From Sipunculus nudus (Eukaryota > Annelida > Sipuncula > Golfingiida > Sipunculidae), in contig CM049322.1 of the NCBI GenBank assembly GCA_026874595.1, positions 26,073,400-26,137,399 on the forward strand: a stretch of 64,000 nucleotides of DNA, written 5' to 3'. A program made the translations under genes and the position numbers. Every line of letters begins with the position of its first letter. The first letter of the stretch is position 1. Positions 20,401-33,299 of the stretch are shown here, piece by piece. The notes beneath the pieces are model-generated. The model saw only the letters and a program-made list of their open reading frames with translations. It was not told the DNA's origin and searched no databases.

Positions 20401-22950
20401 CACATTTTTGGTTGACCTCTGACCTTTCCTCTTTGCCCAGCGTCCATTTGTGCGTCTGTTTCCACACATAAACCCACATATCTCGGGAACCGTTTGACCG
20501 ATAAAGCTAAAGATTTTGCACAAATGTAGCCTTTGGAAAGCTTTATAACATACACTAAAAATGGTGGCGCCACCTGCAACCATTCTTGCACAGCGTCCAT
20601 TTGTTCATCTGCCTTGGGATAAGGACACTCATATCTCTGCATTGGATGGACTTATCCACCTAAAATTTTGCATGTGTATATATCTTGGACAGCTTTCTTG
20701 ATTTTATCACAGGTGGCGCCACCTACATTTACGTTTCAGCTACAGACATCCAAGCTCATATCTCGGGAACCGTTTTACCGATTGGGCAAAAATTATGCAT
20801 GTTTATTGATCTCCCATAGCTCTTTATCATATGCAAAACTGTTGGCGCCACCTGCACCATTTTTGCACAGCGTACATCTGTTCATCTGCCTTAGGATAAA
20901 AACACTCATATCTCTGCATTGGTTGGACTTATCCATCAAAAATTTTGCATGTGTATACATCCTGGAAAGCTCTCTTGATTTTATGACAGGTGGCACCAAC
21001 TACATTCACGTTTAAGCTGCAGAAATCAAAGCTCATATATCGGGAACCGTTTGACCAGCTGGGCCAAAATTTTGCATGTGTTTAGATCTCCCATAGCTCT
21101 TTATCATGAGCAAAACTGGTGGCGCCACCTGCAACCACTTTTGCACAGCGTCCATCTGTTCATCTGCCTTGGGAAAAAAACACTCATATCTCTGCATTGG
21201 TTGGACTTATCCACCTAAAATTTTGCATGTCTATACATCCTGGACAGCTTTCATGATTTTATGACAGGTGGCGCCACCTACATTTATGTTTAAGCTGCAG
21301 ACATCCAAGCTCATATCTCGGGAACCGTTTTACCGATTGAGCAAAAATTTTGCATGTGTATAGATCTCCCATAGCTCTTTATCATAGGCAAAACTGGTGG
21401 CGCCACCTGCACCATTTTGCACAGGGTCCATCTGCCTTTGGATAAAAACACTCATATCTCTTCATTGGTTGGACTTATCCACCTGAAATTTTGCATGTGT
21501 ATACATCCTGGACAGCTTTCTTGATTTTATGACAGGTGGCGCCACCTACATTCACGTTTAAGCTGCAGAAATCCAAGCTCATATCTCAGGAACCGTTTGA
21601 CCACCTGGGCCAAAATTTTGCATGTGTTTTGATCTCCCATAGCTCTTTATCATGAGCAAAACTGGTGGCGCCACCTGCAACCATTTTTGCACAGCGTCCA
21701 TCTGTTCATCTGCCTTGGGATAAAAACACTCATATCTCTGCATTGGTTGGACTTATCCACCTGAAATTTTGCATGTATAAACATCCTGGATAGATTTCAT
21801 GATTTTATGACAGGTGGCGCCACCTACATTCACGTTAAAGCTGCAGAAATCCAAGCTCATATCTCAGGAACCGTTTGACCACCTGGGCCAAAATTTTGCA
21901 TGTGTTTTGATCTCCCATAGCTCTTTATCATGAGCAAAACTGGTGGCGCCACCTGCAACCATTTTTGCACAGCGTCCATCTGTTCATCTGCCTTGGGATA
22001 AAAACACTCATATCTCTGCATTGGTTGGACTTATCCACCTGAAATTTTGCATGTATAAACATCCTGGATAGATTTCATGATTTTATGACAGGTGGCGCTA
22101 CCTACATTCACATTTAAGCTGCAGAAATCCAAGCTCATATCTCAGGAACCATTTGACTGATTGGGCAAAAATTTGGCATGTTTATAGATCTCACATAGCT
22201 CTTTATCATACGCAAAACTGGTGGTGCCACCTGCAATCATTTTTGCACAGCATCGGTCTGTTTGTTAGCCGTGGGATAAAATCACTCATATCTCGGCAGT
22301 GGTTTGACATATCTGCCTAAAATTTTACAAGTTTATACATCTTGGATAGCTTTCTGGATTTTGTGGGAGGTGGCGCCAACTACATTTATGTATACGCTGC
22401 AGACATTCAGGCTTATATCTCAGGAATGGTTTGACAGATCCCCCTGAAATTTTGCATGTGTATAGTTCTCACATAGCTCTTAATCATACACAAAATTGAT
22501 GGTGCCACCTGCCACAATTTTTTGTACAGCATCTGTCTGTTTGTCTGCCGTTTGTCAGCAGTGGTTTGACTTATCTGCCAAAAATTTTGCTTGTTTATAC
22601 ATCTTGGATAGCTTTCTGGATTTTTTGGCAGGTGGCACCACCTACATTTATGTATACGCTGCAGACATTCAGGCTTATCTATCAGGACTGGTTTGACATA
22701 TTCCCCTGAAATTTTGCATATGTATAGATCTCACATATCTCTTAATCATACACAAAATTGGTGGCGCCACCTGCCACCATTTTTGCACAGCGTCCGTCTG
22801 TTTGTCTGCCGTGGGCTAAAATCACTCAAATCTCAGTAGTGGTTTGACTTATTTGCCTAAAATTTTGCATGTTTATACATCTTGGACAGCTTTCTGGTTT
22901 TTGTGGTAGGTGGTGCAACATACATACACATTTCAGCTGCAGACATCCAG
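20400..22950 (+). repeat. Dimeric tandem array F with GGTGGCGCCACC palindromes
   Basis: Eighteen palindrome-type sites occur from 20562 to 22908, spaced alternately about 129 and 149 bp, so the higher-order unit is about 278 bp. The two half-units are related: one has CTCATATCTCGGGAACCGTT, the other CTCATATCTCTGCATTGGTT. Both then carry AAATTTTGCATGTGTATA and end in the palindrome. Divergence increases toward 22950. Small frames inside are repeat shadows. Confidence 0.85.
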
Positions 22951-23265
22951 GCTATTATGCAACATATCTCACTCTATTTCTTCTTGCCACTCAATCCATG
23001 CTTCACTTCACCTTTCCCACTCTGATTTTGGTGGATACACGTAGTCGCACGTTTACTACCCATATTTTGGTTTTTGTGTTGTGTGCACCCATGCCAGAAT
23101 TGCAGCAGTGATGTTTGTTTAATTGTTTCTTGTTCTAAGTGTTTAGTACTTGCATTGTTCATATACATGTTACACATGTTCTTGAAAAGTAATGGTCCAG
23201 CATTGAAACATTATACCTGGTGTTATCTCATTGCACAGGTTTGCATTAGGCCTGTAGGCCTTGTT
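22951..23265 (+). repeat. Repeat B with upstream linker
   Basis: The B copy at 23077-23265 begins GTTGTGTGCACCCATGCCAG and ends TTAGGCCTGTAGGCCTTG. The linker at 22960-23076 (CCACTCTGATTTTGG, ACACGTAGTCGCACG) recurs inverted at 47520-47640, next to B copies there too, and in degraded form near 29640. Confidence 0.65.
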
Positions 23266-23610
23266 ACAAAGTCCATTATGTTCGGACCCATAACTTTAAG
23301 AATATAGACTTAGTAGACATAATTTCTGGTATGTATATAGGAAATATATAGGAGAATACTTCTGGAAAATATTAAGAAACAGATAAGTGGTTTTGATATT
23401 AGGCAGCCCTGAAGTGTGATAATAGGTTTTAAATTGAAATTTGAGGTTTTTCCTTAATTTCTCGAAGGAACAAACTTGACCCAGTTTTCGGTATGGTAGG
23501 AGATTTTTGGGACATCTAATGGTATGCCAAATTTTGGATTCATAGGTCTAACGGTTTCAAAACGTGCCAGTCTAACGGACGGACGGACGGACGGACAATG
23601 GACCACGACT
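23266..23610 (+). repeat. Repeat D fragment lacking its hairpin
   Basis: D-family body (AGTGGTTTTGATATTAGGCA, GGTAGGAGATTTTTGGGACA, AAAACGTGCCAGTCTAACGG) followed by GGAC repeats at 23577-23596. It ends GGACCACGACTA without the usual GCTCAG hairpin. Confidence 0.7.
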
Positions 23611-23659
23611 AAACAAAGACATAAAAATGCGTAAAAAAATAGAATGGCTTTGTTTTTGC

Positions 23660-24164
23660 AGAGCAATACAGATCTGTCTCCCCCCTATGGGCCATCCGAA
23701 AACATTAGGGGTAAAATATGCAATATCTCAAGACATGAATCTAGATTTCAGCAGATTAGACCTTGAAGACCCGAGAACTTGGAAGGAACAAAAGGGGGAA
23801 CCAAATTTGAGAACAAAATGTGGGACAAAAGTTACGGGGTTCACAAAAAATTCACATTTGGCAGATTTGACCTTGAAGATGGTCAAGGTCACCGACTTTC
23901 GAATTCCTTCAAGATTTTAGTAGGAACAATTGGGAGTACCTAATTTGAGGACAAAATGTGAAATACTTCAAAGGTTATGGGGTTCACAAAAATTTCACCA
24001 GATTTGACCCTGAAAATGAAGGCCAATGTCACTGGTTTTCAAACTCCTCAAAGATTTTTTGTATGAACAATTGAGTATTTTTAATTTTGGTGGAAAATAT
24101 GCAGCCCTTCAAAAGTAATCACATTCACAAGATTTCCTACAGATGAGGACGACATTGATAGACG
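23660..24164 (+). repeat. Repeat Q, three to four degenerate tandem units
   Basis: Recurring phrases AATTTGAGGACAAAATGTG, GGGGTTCACAAAAATTTCAC and GCAGATTTGACCTTGAAGA occur with roughly 120-140 bp spacing. The CAAGGTCA half-site recurs inside. Non-coding. Confidence 0.55.
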
Positions 24165-26937
24165 TTGGCACTGAAAACAAAATGCCTCCTCTGTGGGAGG
24201 GGACATAAAAATACAGGTGGAATCATCAGTTTGCAGGAACTAATGAAACCCTCAATGATGAATATGCATGCAGAGAATAATGGCTATCACTGCATCAGTT
24301 ATTCAGATACTGAATCTGTATCAAACTTTTCATTATTCTGGGGGGTACTTACATGCCCTGAAACTATGAGGATATGGGTAACAGAGGCCTAATTTCATGT
24401 TTCCAAGGAGATTTTTCATTGACCTCCAAGGATGTGACGTAAGAAGATGTGCAACAGTTACAGTTTGTGCCTTGTTGACAGAAATCCATTTCATTTTAAG
24501 GTCTCAAACAGAGAAAAAAAAATACATCAAAATTTGAAGAAATACAGGTGGCACCATCAGTATACAGGAACTGATAAAACACTCCATGATCAATATGCAT
24601 GCAAAAAATCATGGCCATCAGTGCATTAGTTATTCAGACAGTGGAATTTTTGTATCACATTTTAAATTATTCTTGGGGTACTTAGGAGCCCCATAGCTCA
24701 GAAGAAATGTGTAACAAAGACCTAATTTCAGGTTTCGATGAAAACTTCATGGACCTCTTTATATGTTAAGTTAGAAGATTCTAGATCAAACAGTGATGAT
24801 CTGTGCCCTGTAAACAGATGAGTCTCCATTTGATGGTCTCAAAAATAGAGAGAAAAATGAATAAAAATTCGAAAAAAATCAAGATGGCGCCACCAGTCTG
24901 CAGGAACTAATGTAACACTCCATGATCAATATGCATGCTAAAAAATCATGGCAATCAATGCATCAGTTATTCAGATACCGGAGCTTAAGTATCAAATTTT
25001 TAATTATTCTTGGGGGGGGGGGGGGTTACTAAAAAGCCCCGTAGCTTGACTAATATGGGTAACAGAGACCTAATTTCAGGTTTCCATGAAGGCTTTTCAT
25101 GAACCTCCCTGGTTGTCAAGTAAGAGAATTCAAGGTCAAACAGTGACAATTTGTGCCCTGTTAACAAATGTCAGCTTCTAAAAAGGTATAAAAAATAGAG
25201 AGAAAAAAATTGTAAAAATTAGAAAAAATACAGGTGGCACCATCAGTTTGCAGGAACTGATGGAACTTTCCATGATCAATATTCATGCAAAGAATCATGG
25301 TGAACAACGCAGTAGTTATTCAGATACTTGAGCTTTTGTATCAAATTTTTTATTATTCTGGGGGGTACTTTAGAGACCCATAGCTCGGAGGATATGAGTA
25401 ACAGAGACCTAATTTCAAGTTTTCACAGAGACTTTTGATGGACCTCCCTTGATGTCAAGTGTAAAGATTCCAGGTCCAGCAGTTACGATTTGTGCCCCGT
25501 TAACAAATGACAGCTTCTTTGAAGGTATCAAAAATAGAGAAAAAAATCGTAAAAATTATAAAAAAAATACAGGTGGTGCCACCAGTTTGAAGGAACTGAT
25601 GGAACTTTCCATAATCAATATTCATGCAAAGAACTAGGTGATCAACGCAGTAGTTATTCAGATACTTGAGCTTTTGTATATAATTTTCCATTATTCTGGG
25701 GGGGCGGGGACTTCGGAGCCCCATAGCTCAGAGGTTATGGGTAACAGAGACCTAATTTCACGTTTCCAAGGAGACTTTTCATAGGCCTCCTAGTATGTCA
25801 AGAGAGAAGATTCTAGGTCCCATCGTTACGATTTGTGTCCTGTTAACAGATGACCGTATCTAAAGAACCTCAAAAATAAAGAAAAAAAATAGAAAAATAC
25901 AGGTGGCGCCACCAGACTGCAGAAACTGATGAAACATTCCATGATCAATATCCATGCATGGAGATCAATGCAATAGTTGTTCAGATACTTGAGCTTTCGT
26001 ATCAAATTATTCCTTATTCTGGGGGGGGGGGGGGGTACTTCAGAGACCCATAGCTCAGATATTATGGGTAACAGAGACCTAATTTCAGTTTTCCAAGGAG
26101 ACTTTTCAAAGGCTTCCCTGTATGTCAAGAAAGAAGATTCTAGGTCCAGACTTTACGATGTGTGCCCTGTTAACAGATGATTGCAACTTAGGTCGTCTCA
26201 AAAATTGAGAAAAAAATTCATAAAAATAAAAAAATACAGGTGGCGCCACCAGTCTGCAGAAACTGAAGAAACATTCCATGATCAATATCCATGCAAAGAA
26301 TCATGGTGATTAATACAAAAGTTGTTCAGATACTTGAGCTTTTGTATCAAATTTTCCATTATTCTGGGGGGGGGGGGGGTACTTCGGAGCCCTGTTGCTT
26401 GAAGGATATTGGTAACTGAGACATAATCAGGTTTCAAAAGAGACTTTTCATGGGCCTCCCTGCATGTCAAGAGAGAAGATTCTAGGTCCAGTCCTTATGA
26501 TTTGTGCCCTAGCTGTTAACAGATGATCACATCTTAATAGGTCTCAAAAATAGAGAAAACAATTCGTAAAAATTGAAAAAATACAAGTGGCGCCACCAGA
26601 ACGTAGAAACGGATGAAACATTCAATGATCAATATCCATGTAAGGACATGGTGATTAATGCAATAGTTGTTCAGATACACGAGCTTTTGTATCAAATTTT
26701 CCATTATTCTGGGAGGGGGGGGGGGGGTGATTCAGAGTCCCATAACTCAGAGTTTATGGGTAACAGAGACCTAATTTCAGGTTTCCAAGGAAATTTTTCA
26801 TGGACCTCCCTAGATATGAAGCTAGAAGATTCCAGAGCCAGTGGTAACGATTTGTGCCTGGTTAACAGACGGACAGATGGACGCAATGCAAAGAGCGATT
26901 GCCATAGCTCAGATGACTTTCAGTCAGCTGAGCTAAA
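24165..26937 (+). repeat. Repeat A tandem array (about eight 340-bp units) with hairpin RE5
   Basis: ACAGGTGG(C/T)(G/A)CCA-type palindromes lie at about 24205, 24545, 24884, 25232, 25570, 25900, 26237 and 26585 (spacing 330-348). Each unit has a poly-G tract after TTATTCT, then a GGTAACAGAGACCTAATTTC block and GGTCCAGCGGTTACGATTTG. The final unit ends with GGACAGATGGACG and the hairpin GCTCAGATGACTTTCAGTCAGCTGAGC at 26907-26933. Frames of 60-124 residues on both strands are repeat-derived. Confidence 0.85.
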
Positions 26938-27169
26938 AACTGATTAAAAAAGTGCATTGTACTCACACTTAATAATATAAGCAGGTAAAATTGGTAGAAT
27001 GAAATAGCAGGGAATAATCTTTGTGATAATAAAGGACCCTCCAGTATGACCATGGATAAGAAAATATTTAAATGTATTAAATTTTACTAAAAGGAATGCT
27101 TTTGCCAAATTCTGCTGTATAAATCATATACTCATCTAGCAACTTTTCAATTCTGATCTATGTACAATG
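26938..27169. other. Spacer, nothing recognised
   Basis: Short AT-rich spacer between the A array and the hAT element. Confidence 0.4.
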
Positions 27170-27177
27170 TGTAATGC

Positions 27178-28596
27178 CAGGGCTGGTATGATTTAAATCG
27201 CTTGATTTAAATCACGATTAAATCACTGTAAAAAAGTGATTTCCGTGGGTCATGATGCTCAGCCGACTGACATGTTGATAATATGTCCTTGCACAGTCAA
27301 CCAATTAAGATAGGTGGCATCATTATTCATGCATATTAGCTTAAGTTCATCAAGACCCATAAGCACAACAAATCTGATGACAATCAAACCAGCCTTTCAT
27401 GAGGAATCTGGCAATTTGTGTGTATTTTGCATTATTTCTGGGGTGCTCAAACATACCCCAAAACTCTGAAAATATAGGTCACTGTGACCCAATTTCAGGT
27501 TTCTGAGGAGAACTTTTGAGGAACTCTCAGGATGTCAAGTTAAAAGATTCTGGGCCCCATGGTTATGATTTGTGCCCTACTTTGGTATCTAATTTTCAAT
27601 TATTCTGGGGGGTACTTTGGAGCCCCAAAGCTGGAAGAATATGGGTAACAGAGAGAAAATTCCAGGTTTCCAAGAAGACTTTTCATGGACCTCTCTGGAT
27701 GTAAAGTGAGAAGATTCCAGGTCCAGCGGTTACGATTTGTGCCCTGTGACCAGATGACAGCATCTTTTGAGGTCTCAAAAATAGAGAAAAAAAATCGTAA
27801 AAAATCGAAAAAATACAGGTGGTGCCACAAGTCTGCAGAAACTGATGAAACACTCCATGATCAATATCCTTGCAAAGAATGATGGTGATCAATGCATTAG
27901 TTGTTCAGATATTTGAGCTTTTGTATCAAATTTTTCATTATTCTGGGGGGTACTTCGGAGCCCCATAGCTTGAAGAATATGGGTAACAGAGACCTAATTC
28001 CAAGTTTCCAAGGAGATTTTTCATGGACCTCTCTGGATGTAAAGTTAGAAGATTCCAGGTCCAGCGGTTATGATTTGTGCCTTGTTAACGGACAGACGGC
28101 CGCTAAAAACCCAGCAGTGGTGAACAAATTTAACCAGCAATGTTGCGTGAGATTCACATGCCACACATTCTATTCTCAAATACTGAAACTAAGTTGAGAA
28201 GACTGATGGATCATTCAAACACTGTTCATGTATTTTACATAACTTTATTATTTCAATTTTTGTTTTGAAATGGTCCATTAAATGTTAGTTTGCAGGCATA
28301 TTACAAGGTTATAGTTCATGATCAGTCCGAAATGACATTTTGGAGTCAGGTTTGCCAATGGTTACAGTTTAATAACAAAGAACTTCCTATAAAATTCATT
28401 TTGTACATAATACTTTCTAAATACTTTGAAATACTGTCATAATAACCTGCATGATAAAACCTGTTAATTTAGTTGATAAAAATAGAGGAAATGATTAATT
28501 TATCATTAGATGATTTAAATCAATAAAAGTTGAATTAAATAAAAAAGTAAACAATATCATGATTTTTTTATGAAAGTCTATTTTTTACCAGCCCTG
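27178..28596. mobile_element. hAT-type element (non-autonomous) with perfect TIRs and 8-bp duplication
   Basis: The ends are exact 11-bp inverted repeats: CAGGGCTGGTA at 27178-27188 and TACCAGCCCTG at 28586-28596. The 8-bp direct repeat TGTAATGC flanks them at 27170-27177 and 28597-28604. Eight-base duplications and CAGGG-type ends are hallmarks of the hAT superfamily. Subterminal GATTTAAATC motifs occur near both ends. No transposase frame. An A element (27244-28110) sits inside, inserted later or captured. Confidence 0.88.
27244..28110 (+). repeat. Repeat A element with left end LE5, inside the hAT element
   Basis: Begins with the degenerate left end GTGGGTCATGATGCTCAGCC at 27246-27265, followed by the same subterminal sequence as LE1. 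It has two A units (palindrome variants GGTGGCATCATT at 27311 and GGTGGTGCCACA at 27818). It ends GTTAACGGACAGACGG and then GCTAAAAA, with the hairpin deleted. Confidence 0.7.
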
Positions 28597-28604
28597 TGTA
28601 ATGC

Positions 28605-28780
28605 AAATGACAAAGTTGATGAATTTTACTACTTATTCATTCGCTCGGCACTCGAACAGGAAAGATGCAACCTCTTAGCAAACAAAGACAAAACACAAAA
28701 AAAATTAAAGCACTGTTCAGTAATTAGGAGCCACAGCAACTATCAAAACTAGCCAAATTTGCAAAATAATTGACTTGTTA
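28605..28780. other. Flank of the hAT element, nothing recognised
   Basis: The 60-residue frame at 28570-28752 starts inside the hAT end and is not a gene. Confidence 0.4.
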
Positions 28781-29350
28781 GGCTCATATCTCCATTGCTA
28801 ATGAAGACATTTCAATTAAACCTAATACACTGATGTACAATGACAATACCATGTACAGCTATTAATTTAATTTTAGGGCCAGGAATTAGACAAAATTTGT
28901 CTAGATCCCATCCTGGCTGTTAAAGTTTTTGTTTACACTTTATAACTTGGCAACCATTTGCCCTATTGCTTTTATATTTCACATATGCATTGCATATGGG
29001 ATTATCAATCCCCGTATGATTTAGGGATTAAAGGGTCAAGGTCACAGGTCCTTGTTGTTCATGAACAAGTCTGGTAATTCCTTTTTTTTGTTAGGCTCAT
29101 TGCTCCATTTGCTGATGAAGATATTTCAATTAAACTTAGTAGACTGATGTGCAGTGACAATACCCAGCACAGCTATTAAAAAATTTCCCAATATTTTAAT
29201 TTCTGGACCAGTAATAAGCACTTCACGAACAAACTTTGAACAGATCCAAAGCCAGCTCAGTTAAAGTTTAGGGATAACACTTTATACCTCAACAACCACT
29301 CACCATATAACTTTCATATTTCATAAATATTTATATGGGGGTCGGGATTA
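28780..29350 (+). repeat. Repeat K, two diverged tandem units of about 310 bp
   Basis: TTGTTAGGCTCAT starts units at about 28778 and 29088. Both contain ATTTCAATTAAAC, an AATACC(A/C) block and a TTTATA(A/C)CT block. Non-coding. Confidence 0.6.
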
Positions 29351-29930
29351 GGAATACCACATATAATTTAATATAGTTTTCTGAATGCTCTGTACCGGCA
29401 AGATCTGTTGTCCTTGGATGACTTTTTATATTTTACCATGTTAAAGTCATGTCTACACGTACATCAGTGACACAGTCGGGTTGAGCCAAATATTCCTTCC
29501 ATATGTTAACTGTGATATGTTTATAAATGCTATTTATAGAACTACTCTGGTAGTTTAATATTTACTTAATAATACCATATCAGTATTCTTATCACTGCAA
29601 TATACTATACGTGATAGTCACTGTCATTTATCAACTAGAAAACCGGCATGCAGTGGACAAGCGACTACAGGTATCCGCCAAATCAGAGGTATGGTAAGGC
29701 ATTGGATGTTCCTGGCATGACATGACTCCAATTTGTTGCTAAGAGATGTCAAAGTATCCCAAGCAGATAGATGGACAAAACTAAAAATAATATGGGCAGA
29801 CATTAAGCCACAAGTATTTACAGAGCCATGGATAAAGAAAGGGATGGAATGTGTCCTGGCATGACAGGTCTCAACATTAGTGGCAAAACGTCATGGAGGG
29901 TGCTGGTACCTGTGTCTATTGATGGGAGTT
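29351..29930. other. Mixed degraded repeat sequence, no gene
   Basis: A stretch at 29640-29720 (CAAGCGACTACAGGTATCCGCC) resembles the linker beside the B copies at 22960 and 47540. The rest is unassigned. Confidence 0.4.
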
Positions 29931-30079
29931 ACAACACCTCTGTATATATTTTCTTTATTTAAAAAATTTTATGCAGTTGCAATAGAACTTTTGTCCCCAG
30001 TTCTCAGGTGCACTCCTGAGAAATAAGCAGGGACATACACTTTGCAACAAGGGACCCATGGGTCACGGTGCTTAGCTGT
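29931..30079 (+). repeat. Repeat H fragment and left-end module LE6
   Basis: GAGTTACAACACCTCTGTATA to TTTTGTCCCCAGTTCTC matches part of repeat H. LE6 at 30046-30079 reads ACAAGGGACCCATGGGTCAC, then a GGTGCTTAGCTG core. Confidence 0.6.
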
Positions 30080-30289
30080 TATATATGATAAAAAATATGA
30101 TTTGGGAAAGAGGCACATGCTTGTTTTGTGTGGTAATAAATATAAGCTTTATTATGAGTTGTTGGTGTTTAGCTTATGTATGATTTTGATAGTATCTTTG
30201 GAGACAGGGAAGAGGATTGATTTCATTTATTTTATTAACAAATGGAGTGCTATTGTCACACAGATTTTGACTTGGCCATAGTAGCAGCA

Positions 30290-31130
30290 CATATAATAAA
30301 AGAGTTTAACTATTTATTAAAATTTAATAACAAATATTGTGCCAATATAATTTTTATTTTAAAAAATAATAAGAAAATCATATGATTTTTTAAAATAAAA
30401 TATAACTGAAATGATTATTGAAATAATATTATAGAATATATTCATGAATGCATTCATGAATACAATTTTAAAGTATCTGCACTGGTATTCAAATACTTTC
30501 ATTTTTACCTGAATTTCCATTCTTATGCGATAAAATTTTTTAATGCAGTACATATTCATATTCGTATTAAAATACATTTGCAAAGCATTCGCACCATGTC
30601 TAGTATTTATTCAGTTTTAGCCAAACAATGATGTTGAGAATCCAGAATATACAAAATTCACAAATTTAAATAATGATCATAAGTACCTGGTTTTATGGCT
30701 TTTATTTATGTTAAAAAAAAATAAATGTAATATATTCACTTTGGACTACTTTCACATCAATCTACACACTAGACACAGTAGGAATCTAGATTAATATTAT
30801 CAACTGCATCTTTGTCTATCATTAATTTCCTTCATATGATCCCTAATGATTAGTAATGAATAATATGATTTATTTTTTTATCATTAAAATTTTACTGAAA
30901 AATACCATAGGTGACTGCATGGTGTTATTTGGAATAACATTGACATTGATATTCTATCCATCCATACAAGATTCTTACATCATCAGTAACTGCAAGTTAA
31001 TTTTCTGTTACTCATCAACTAACAAATTCCATTTCTATAAATTTTTCTTTAATTTGTTATAAAAAACCCAATACAAAATTATTAATTTATTATTTATTGT
31101 TATGTTGTTTTTCAAAACAACTACTAGATG
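30290..31130. other. AT-rich stretch without recognised features
   Basis: Very AT-rich. The 68- and 74-residue frames are low-complexity and unsupported. Confidence 0.5.
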
Positions 31131-31279
31131 AGTTGAGTTGGACACCTGGATCAACTGTGGCTGGGCATTAGCTGCCTGGCTGCCCCAGTGTATGCTTCGC
31201 TCAAGCATGCATAATCTGATGAAAGGTCAACAAGGTCAACATACAGGTGACTGAAGAGGGGCTGGATTAAGCCTGGGTC

Positions 31280-31900
31280 TGACATGGTCTTATAAAAACA
31301 TTAATAAAAGCTACAATATTTGGCCAATTTCTTTCAGCTTTCTAAACTACAAAGATGAAATCCTTATGTGTGCATAATATGAAAATTATATCAACAGTGC
31401 TCTCAGGAAACAAACGTGCCATGGTCAAAGTTGGGCAAAATTTAAGGTACTAATTTTATATTTATACTAATAACTTATAAAATTTGAAAAATTCAGAACT
31501 AATTTTTGGTATTCAATTGAATCTTGATTAAATAATGTTACATCCCTGACAAAAATTCTCTAGCTTCAGCAATCCTCTTGTTAAGGGAGTAAATATATTT
31601 CTTGATTTTTTAAAAAGTGCATTATGTTTGGGCCCATAACTTAAAACAATTATGCAATACTGACATCATTTCTGGCATGTGCATAGCGAATGTATAGAAA
31701 AATATGTATATTATATATGATCAAAGTCAGATCAGTGGTTTTGATATTAGGCAGTCTTACAGTGGAACAATGGGGTTTTAATGGAAAAATGAAGTTTTTC
31801 ATTAATATTTCGAAGGAATTAAGTCCTAGTGATCAAATTCTTGGCATGGTAGGGGATTTTGGAGACATCTAACTGTATGCTAAATTTAAGGAACTTAGAG
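31280..31900 (+). repeat. Repeat D copy lacking the 3' hairpin
   Basis: Starts with a TAATAAAAGCTACAAT block and passes through ACGTGCCATGGTCAAAGTTG, TGTTTGGGCCCATAACTT and GATATTAGGCAGTC. It stops near GACATCTAACTGTATGC. The microsatellite and hairpin are missing. Confidence 0.65.
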
Positions 31901-31949
31901 CTGATGCTGGGGAGCTGAGCTCTAGCAAACTGCATAACACTAGCTTGAT

Positions 31950-32669
31950 GTAAACTTGATGTGACATGGTGCTTGAAAACTTGAATAAAATCTACAGTTT
32001 CAAATTTTTGGTGTTAACAGACAAAATCCTAACAAAAACATGCTGTGAAAATTAAATCCATAGTACTTACTGGAAAAAAACGTGCCATGGTCAAACTTGG
32101 GCAAAATTTAAGGTACTAATTTTATATTTTTGCCAATATTTAAAAAAATTTAACAGATTTTGATCTAATTTTTGGTATACAATTAAATTTTGATCGAATA
32201 AAGTTGTATTACTGAAAAAAAGTCCCTACCTTTAACACTTTTGGTCTTAAGTGATCAAATATCTTTCCTGATTATTTTACAAAGTCCATTATGTTTGGGC
32301 CCATAACTTTTTTAAATTAAATAATACTGACTCAATTTCTGGCATGTACATAGGAACTATATAGAGGAATATTTATGGTAAATATGAAGAAAACCAGATG
32401 AGTGGTTTTAATATTAGGCAGTCCTGAAGTGTGAAAATAGATTTCTAATAAAAAATTGAGGTTTTTCCTTAATATCTCAAAGGAACGAAGTCCTATTGAC
32501 CCAATTTTCGGCATGGTAGGAGATTTTGGGGACATCTAACTGTATGGCTAATTTCAGATTCTTAGGTCCAATGGTATCAAAACGTGCCAGTCTTACGGAC
32601 GGACAGACGGACGGACGACGGACAATGGACCATGACTATAGCTCAGATGACTTATAGTCAGCTGAGCTA
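31950..32669 (+). repeat. Full repeat D copy with hairpin RE6
   Basis: A complete D body (ACTTGAATAAAATCTACAG, ACGTGCCATGGTCAAACTTG, GTTTGGGCCCATAACTT, AAACGTGCCAGTCTTACGG), then GGACAGACGGACGGACGACG and the hairpin GCTCAGATGACTTATAGTCA...GCTGAGC at 32641-32667. Confidence 0.75.
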
Positions 32670-32689
32670 AAAATCATTGCAGGTGTATG

Positions 32690-33060
32690 AGAAAGCCAAG
32701 ATGAATGGACAAGTCAAAATGTCAGGCCAATATATCAAACCTCTCTTGAGTCAGGTGCACTGGGCTGACCAAGCTCAGGTGAGGAAGGCAGCTGCCCTGA
32801 GTGAACCGGAACAAATTGCTAACTGCAGCTACTGCACTGAGTGAACACTTGACCTGTACCTGGCTGCACTGTGTGACATGTTACCTAAGTTGATACAGTT
32901 GGCAGTCTGTCAAAACTATAAATGGATCCAGACTGACCTTTGGCCTGTTGCAAAATCTGAAATAGTTGGCAGTCTACCAAGCTATTTATAGATACAGACC
33001 CAACTTGGCCTACTGGTAAATCTGTTCACGCATACGGAAAACTTTGGCTAAAATGCTTTT
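32690..33060 (-). repeat. Repeat E fragment
   Basis: Minus-strand E sequence (GCCCAGTGCACCTGACTC, CTGCAGTTAGCAATTTGTTC on minus) matching 5640-5960 and 52990-53340. Confidence 0.55.
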
Positions 33061-33299
33061 TTCAAGCTGACATATACATTTTTTTTTATCAAAAAGGTTG
33101 AACAAAGGCCTCCTAAAAATTATTTTTGTGAAATGTTACAGAAGTTGAAACAACAGTTCTGCAGAAGAAGACTCCTGCAGCCTTTAAAATTGGTTTAATA
33201 ATGGCCACAAGACCAACTTCAACTTCTATGACTCTACGAAAAATCAAAGAACCCAAGATATTCCTATACAGCTGAAAAACACCCTACCCTAGGATAAAG

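Noticed and set aside
20400-22950. Regularly spaced palindromic repeats as a CRISPR array
   Set aside because: The units are diverged along their whole length, there are no unique spacers and no cas genes, and the sequence is eukaryotic.
25500-26947. Many 60- to 124-residue frames on both strands with similar peptides (for example GNRDLISGFQGDFS)
   Set aside because: They recur with the 340-bp A units, lie in conflicting frames and strands, and start at arbitrary points. Similarity follows from the DNA repeat. A dN/dS test over units would settle it.
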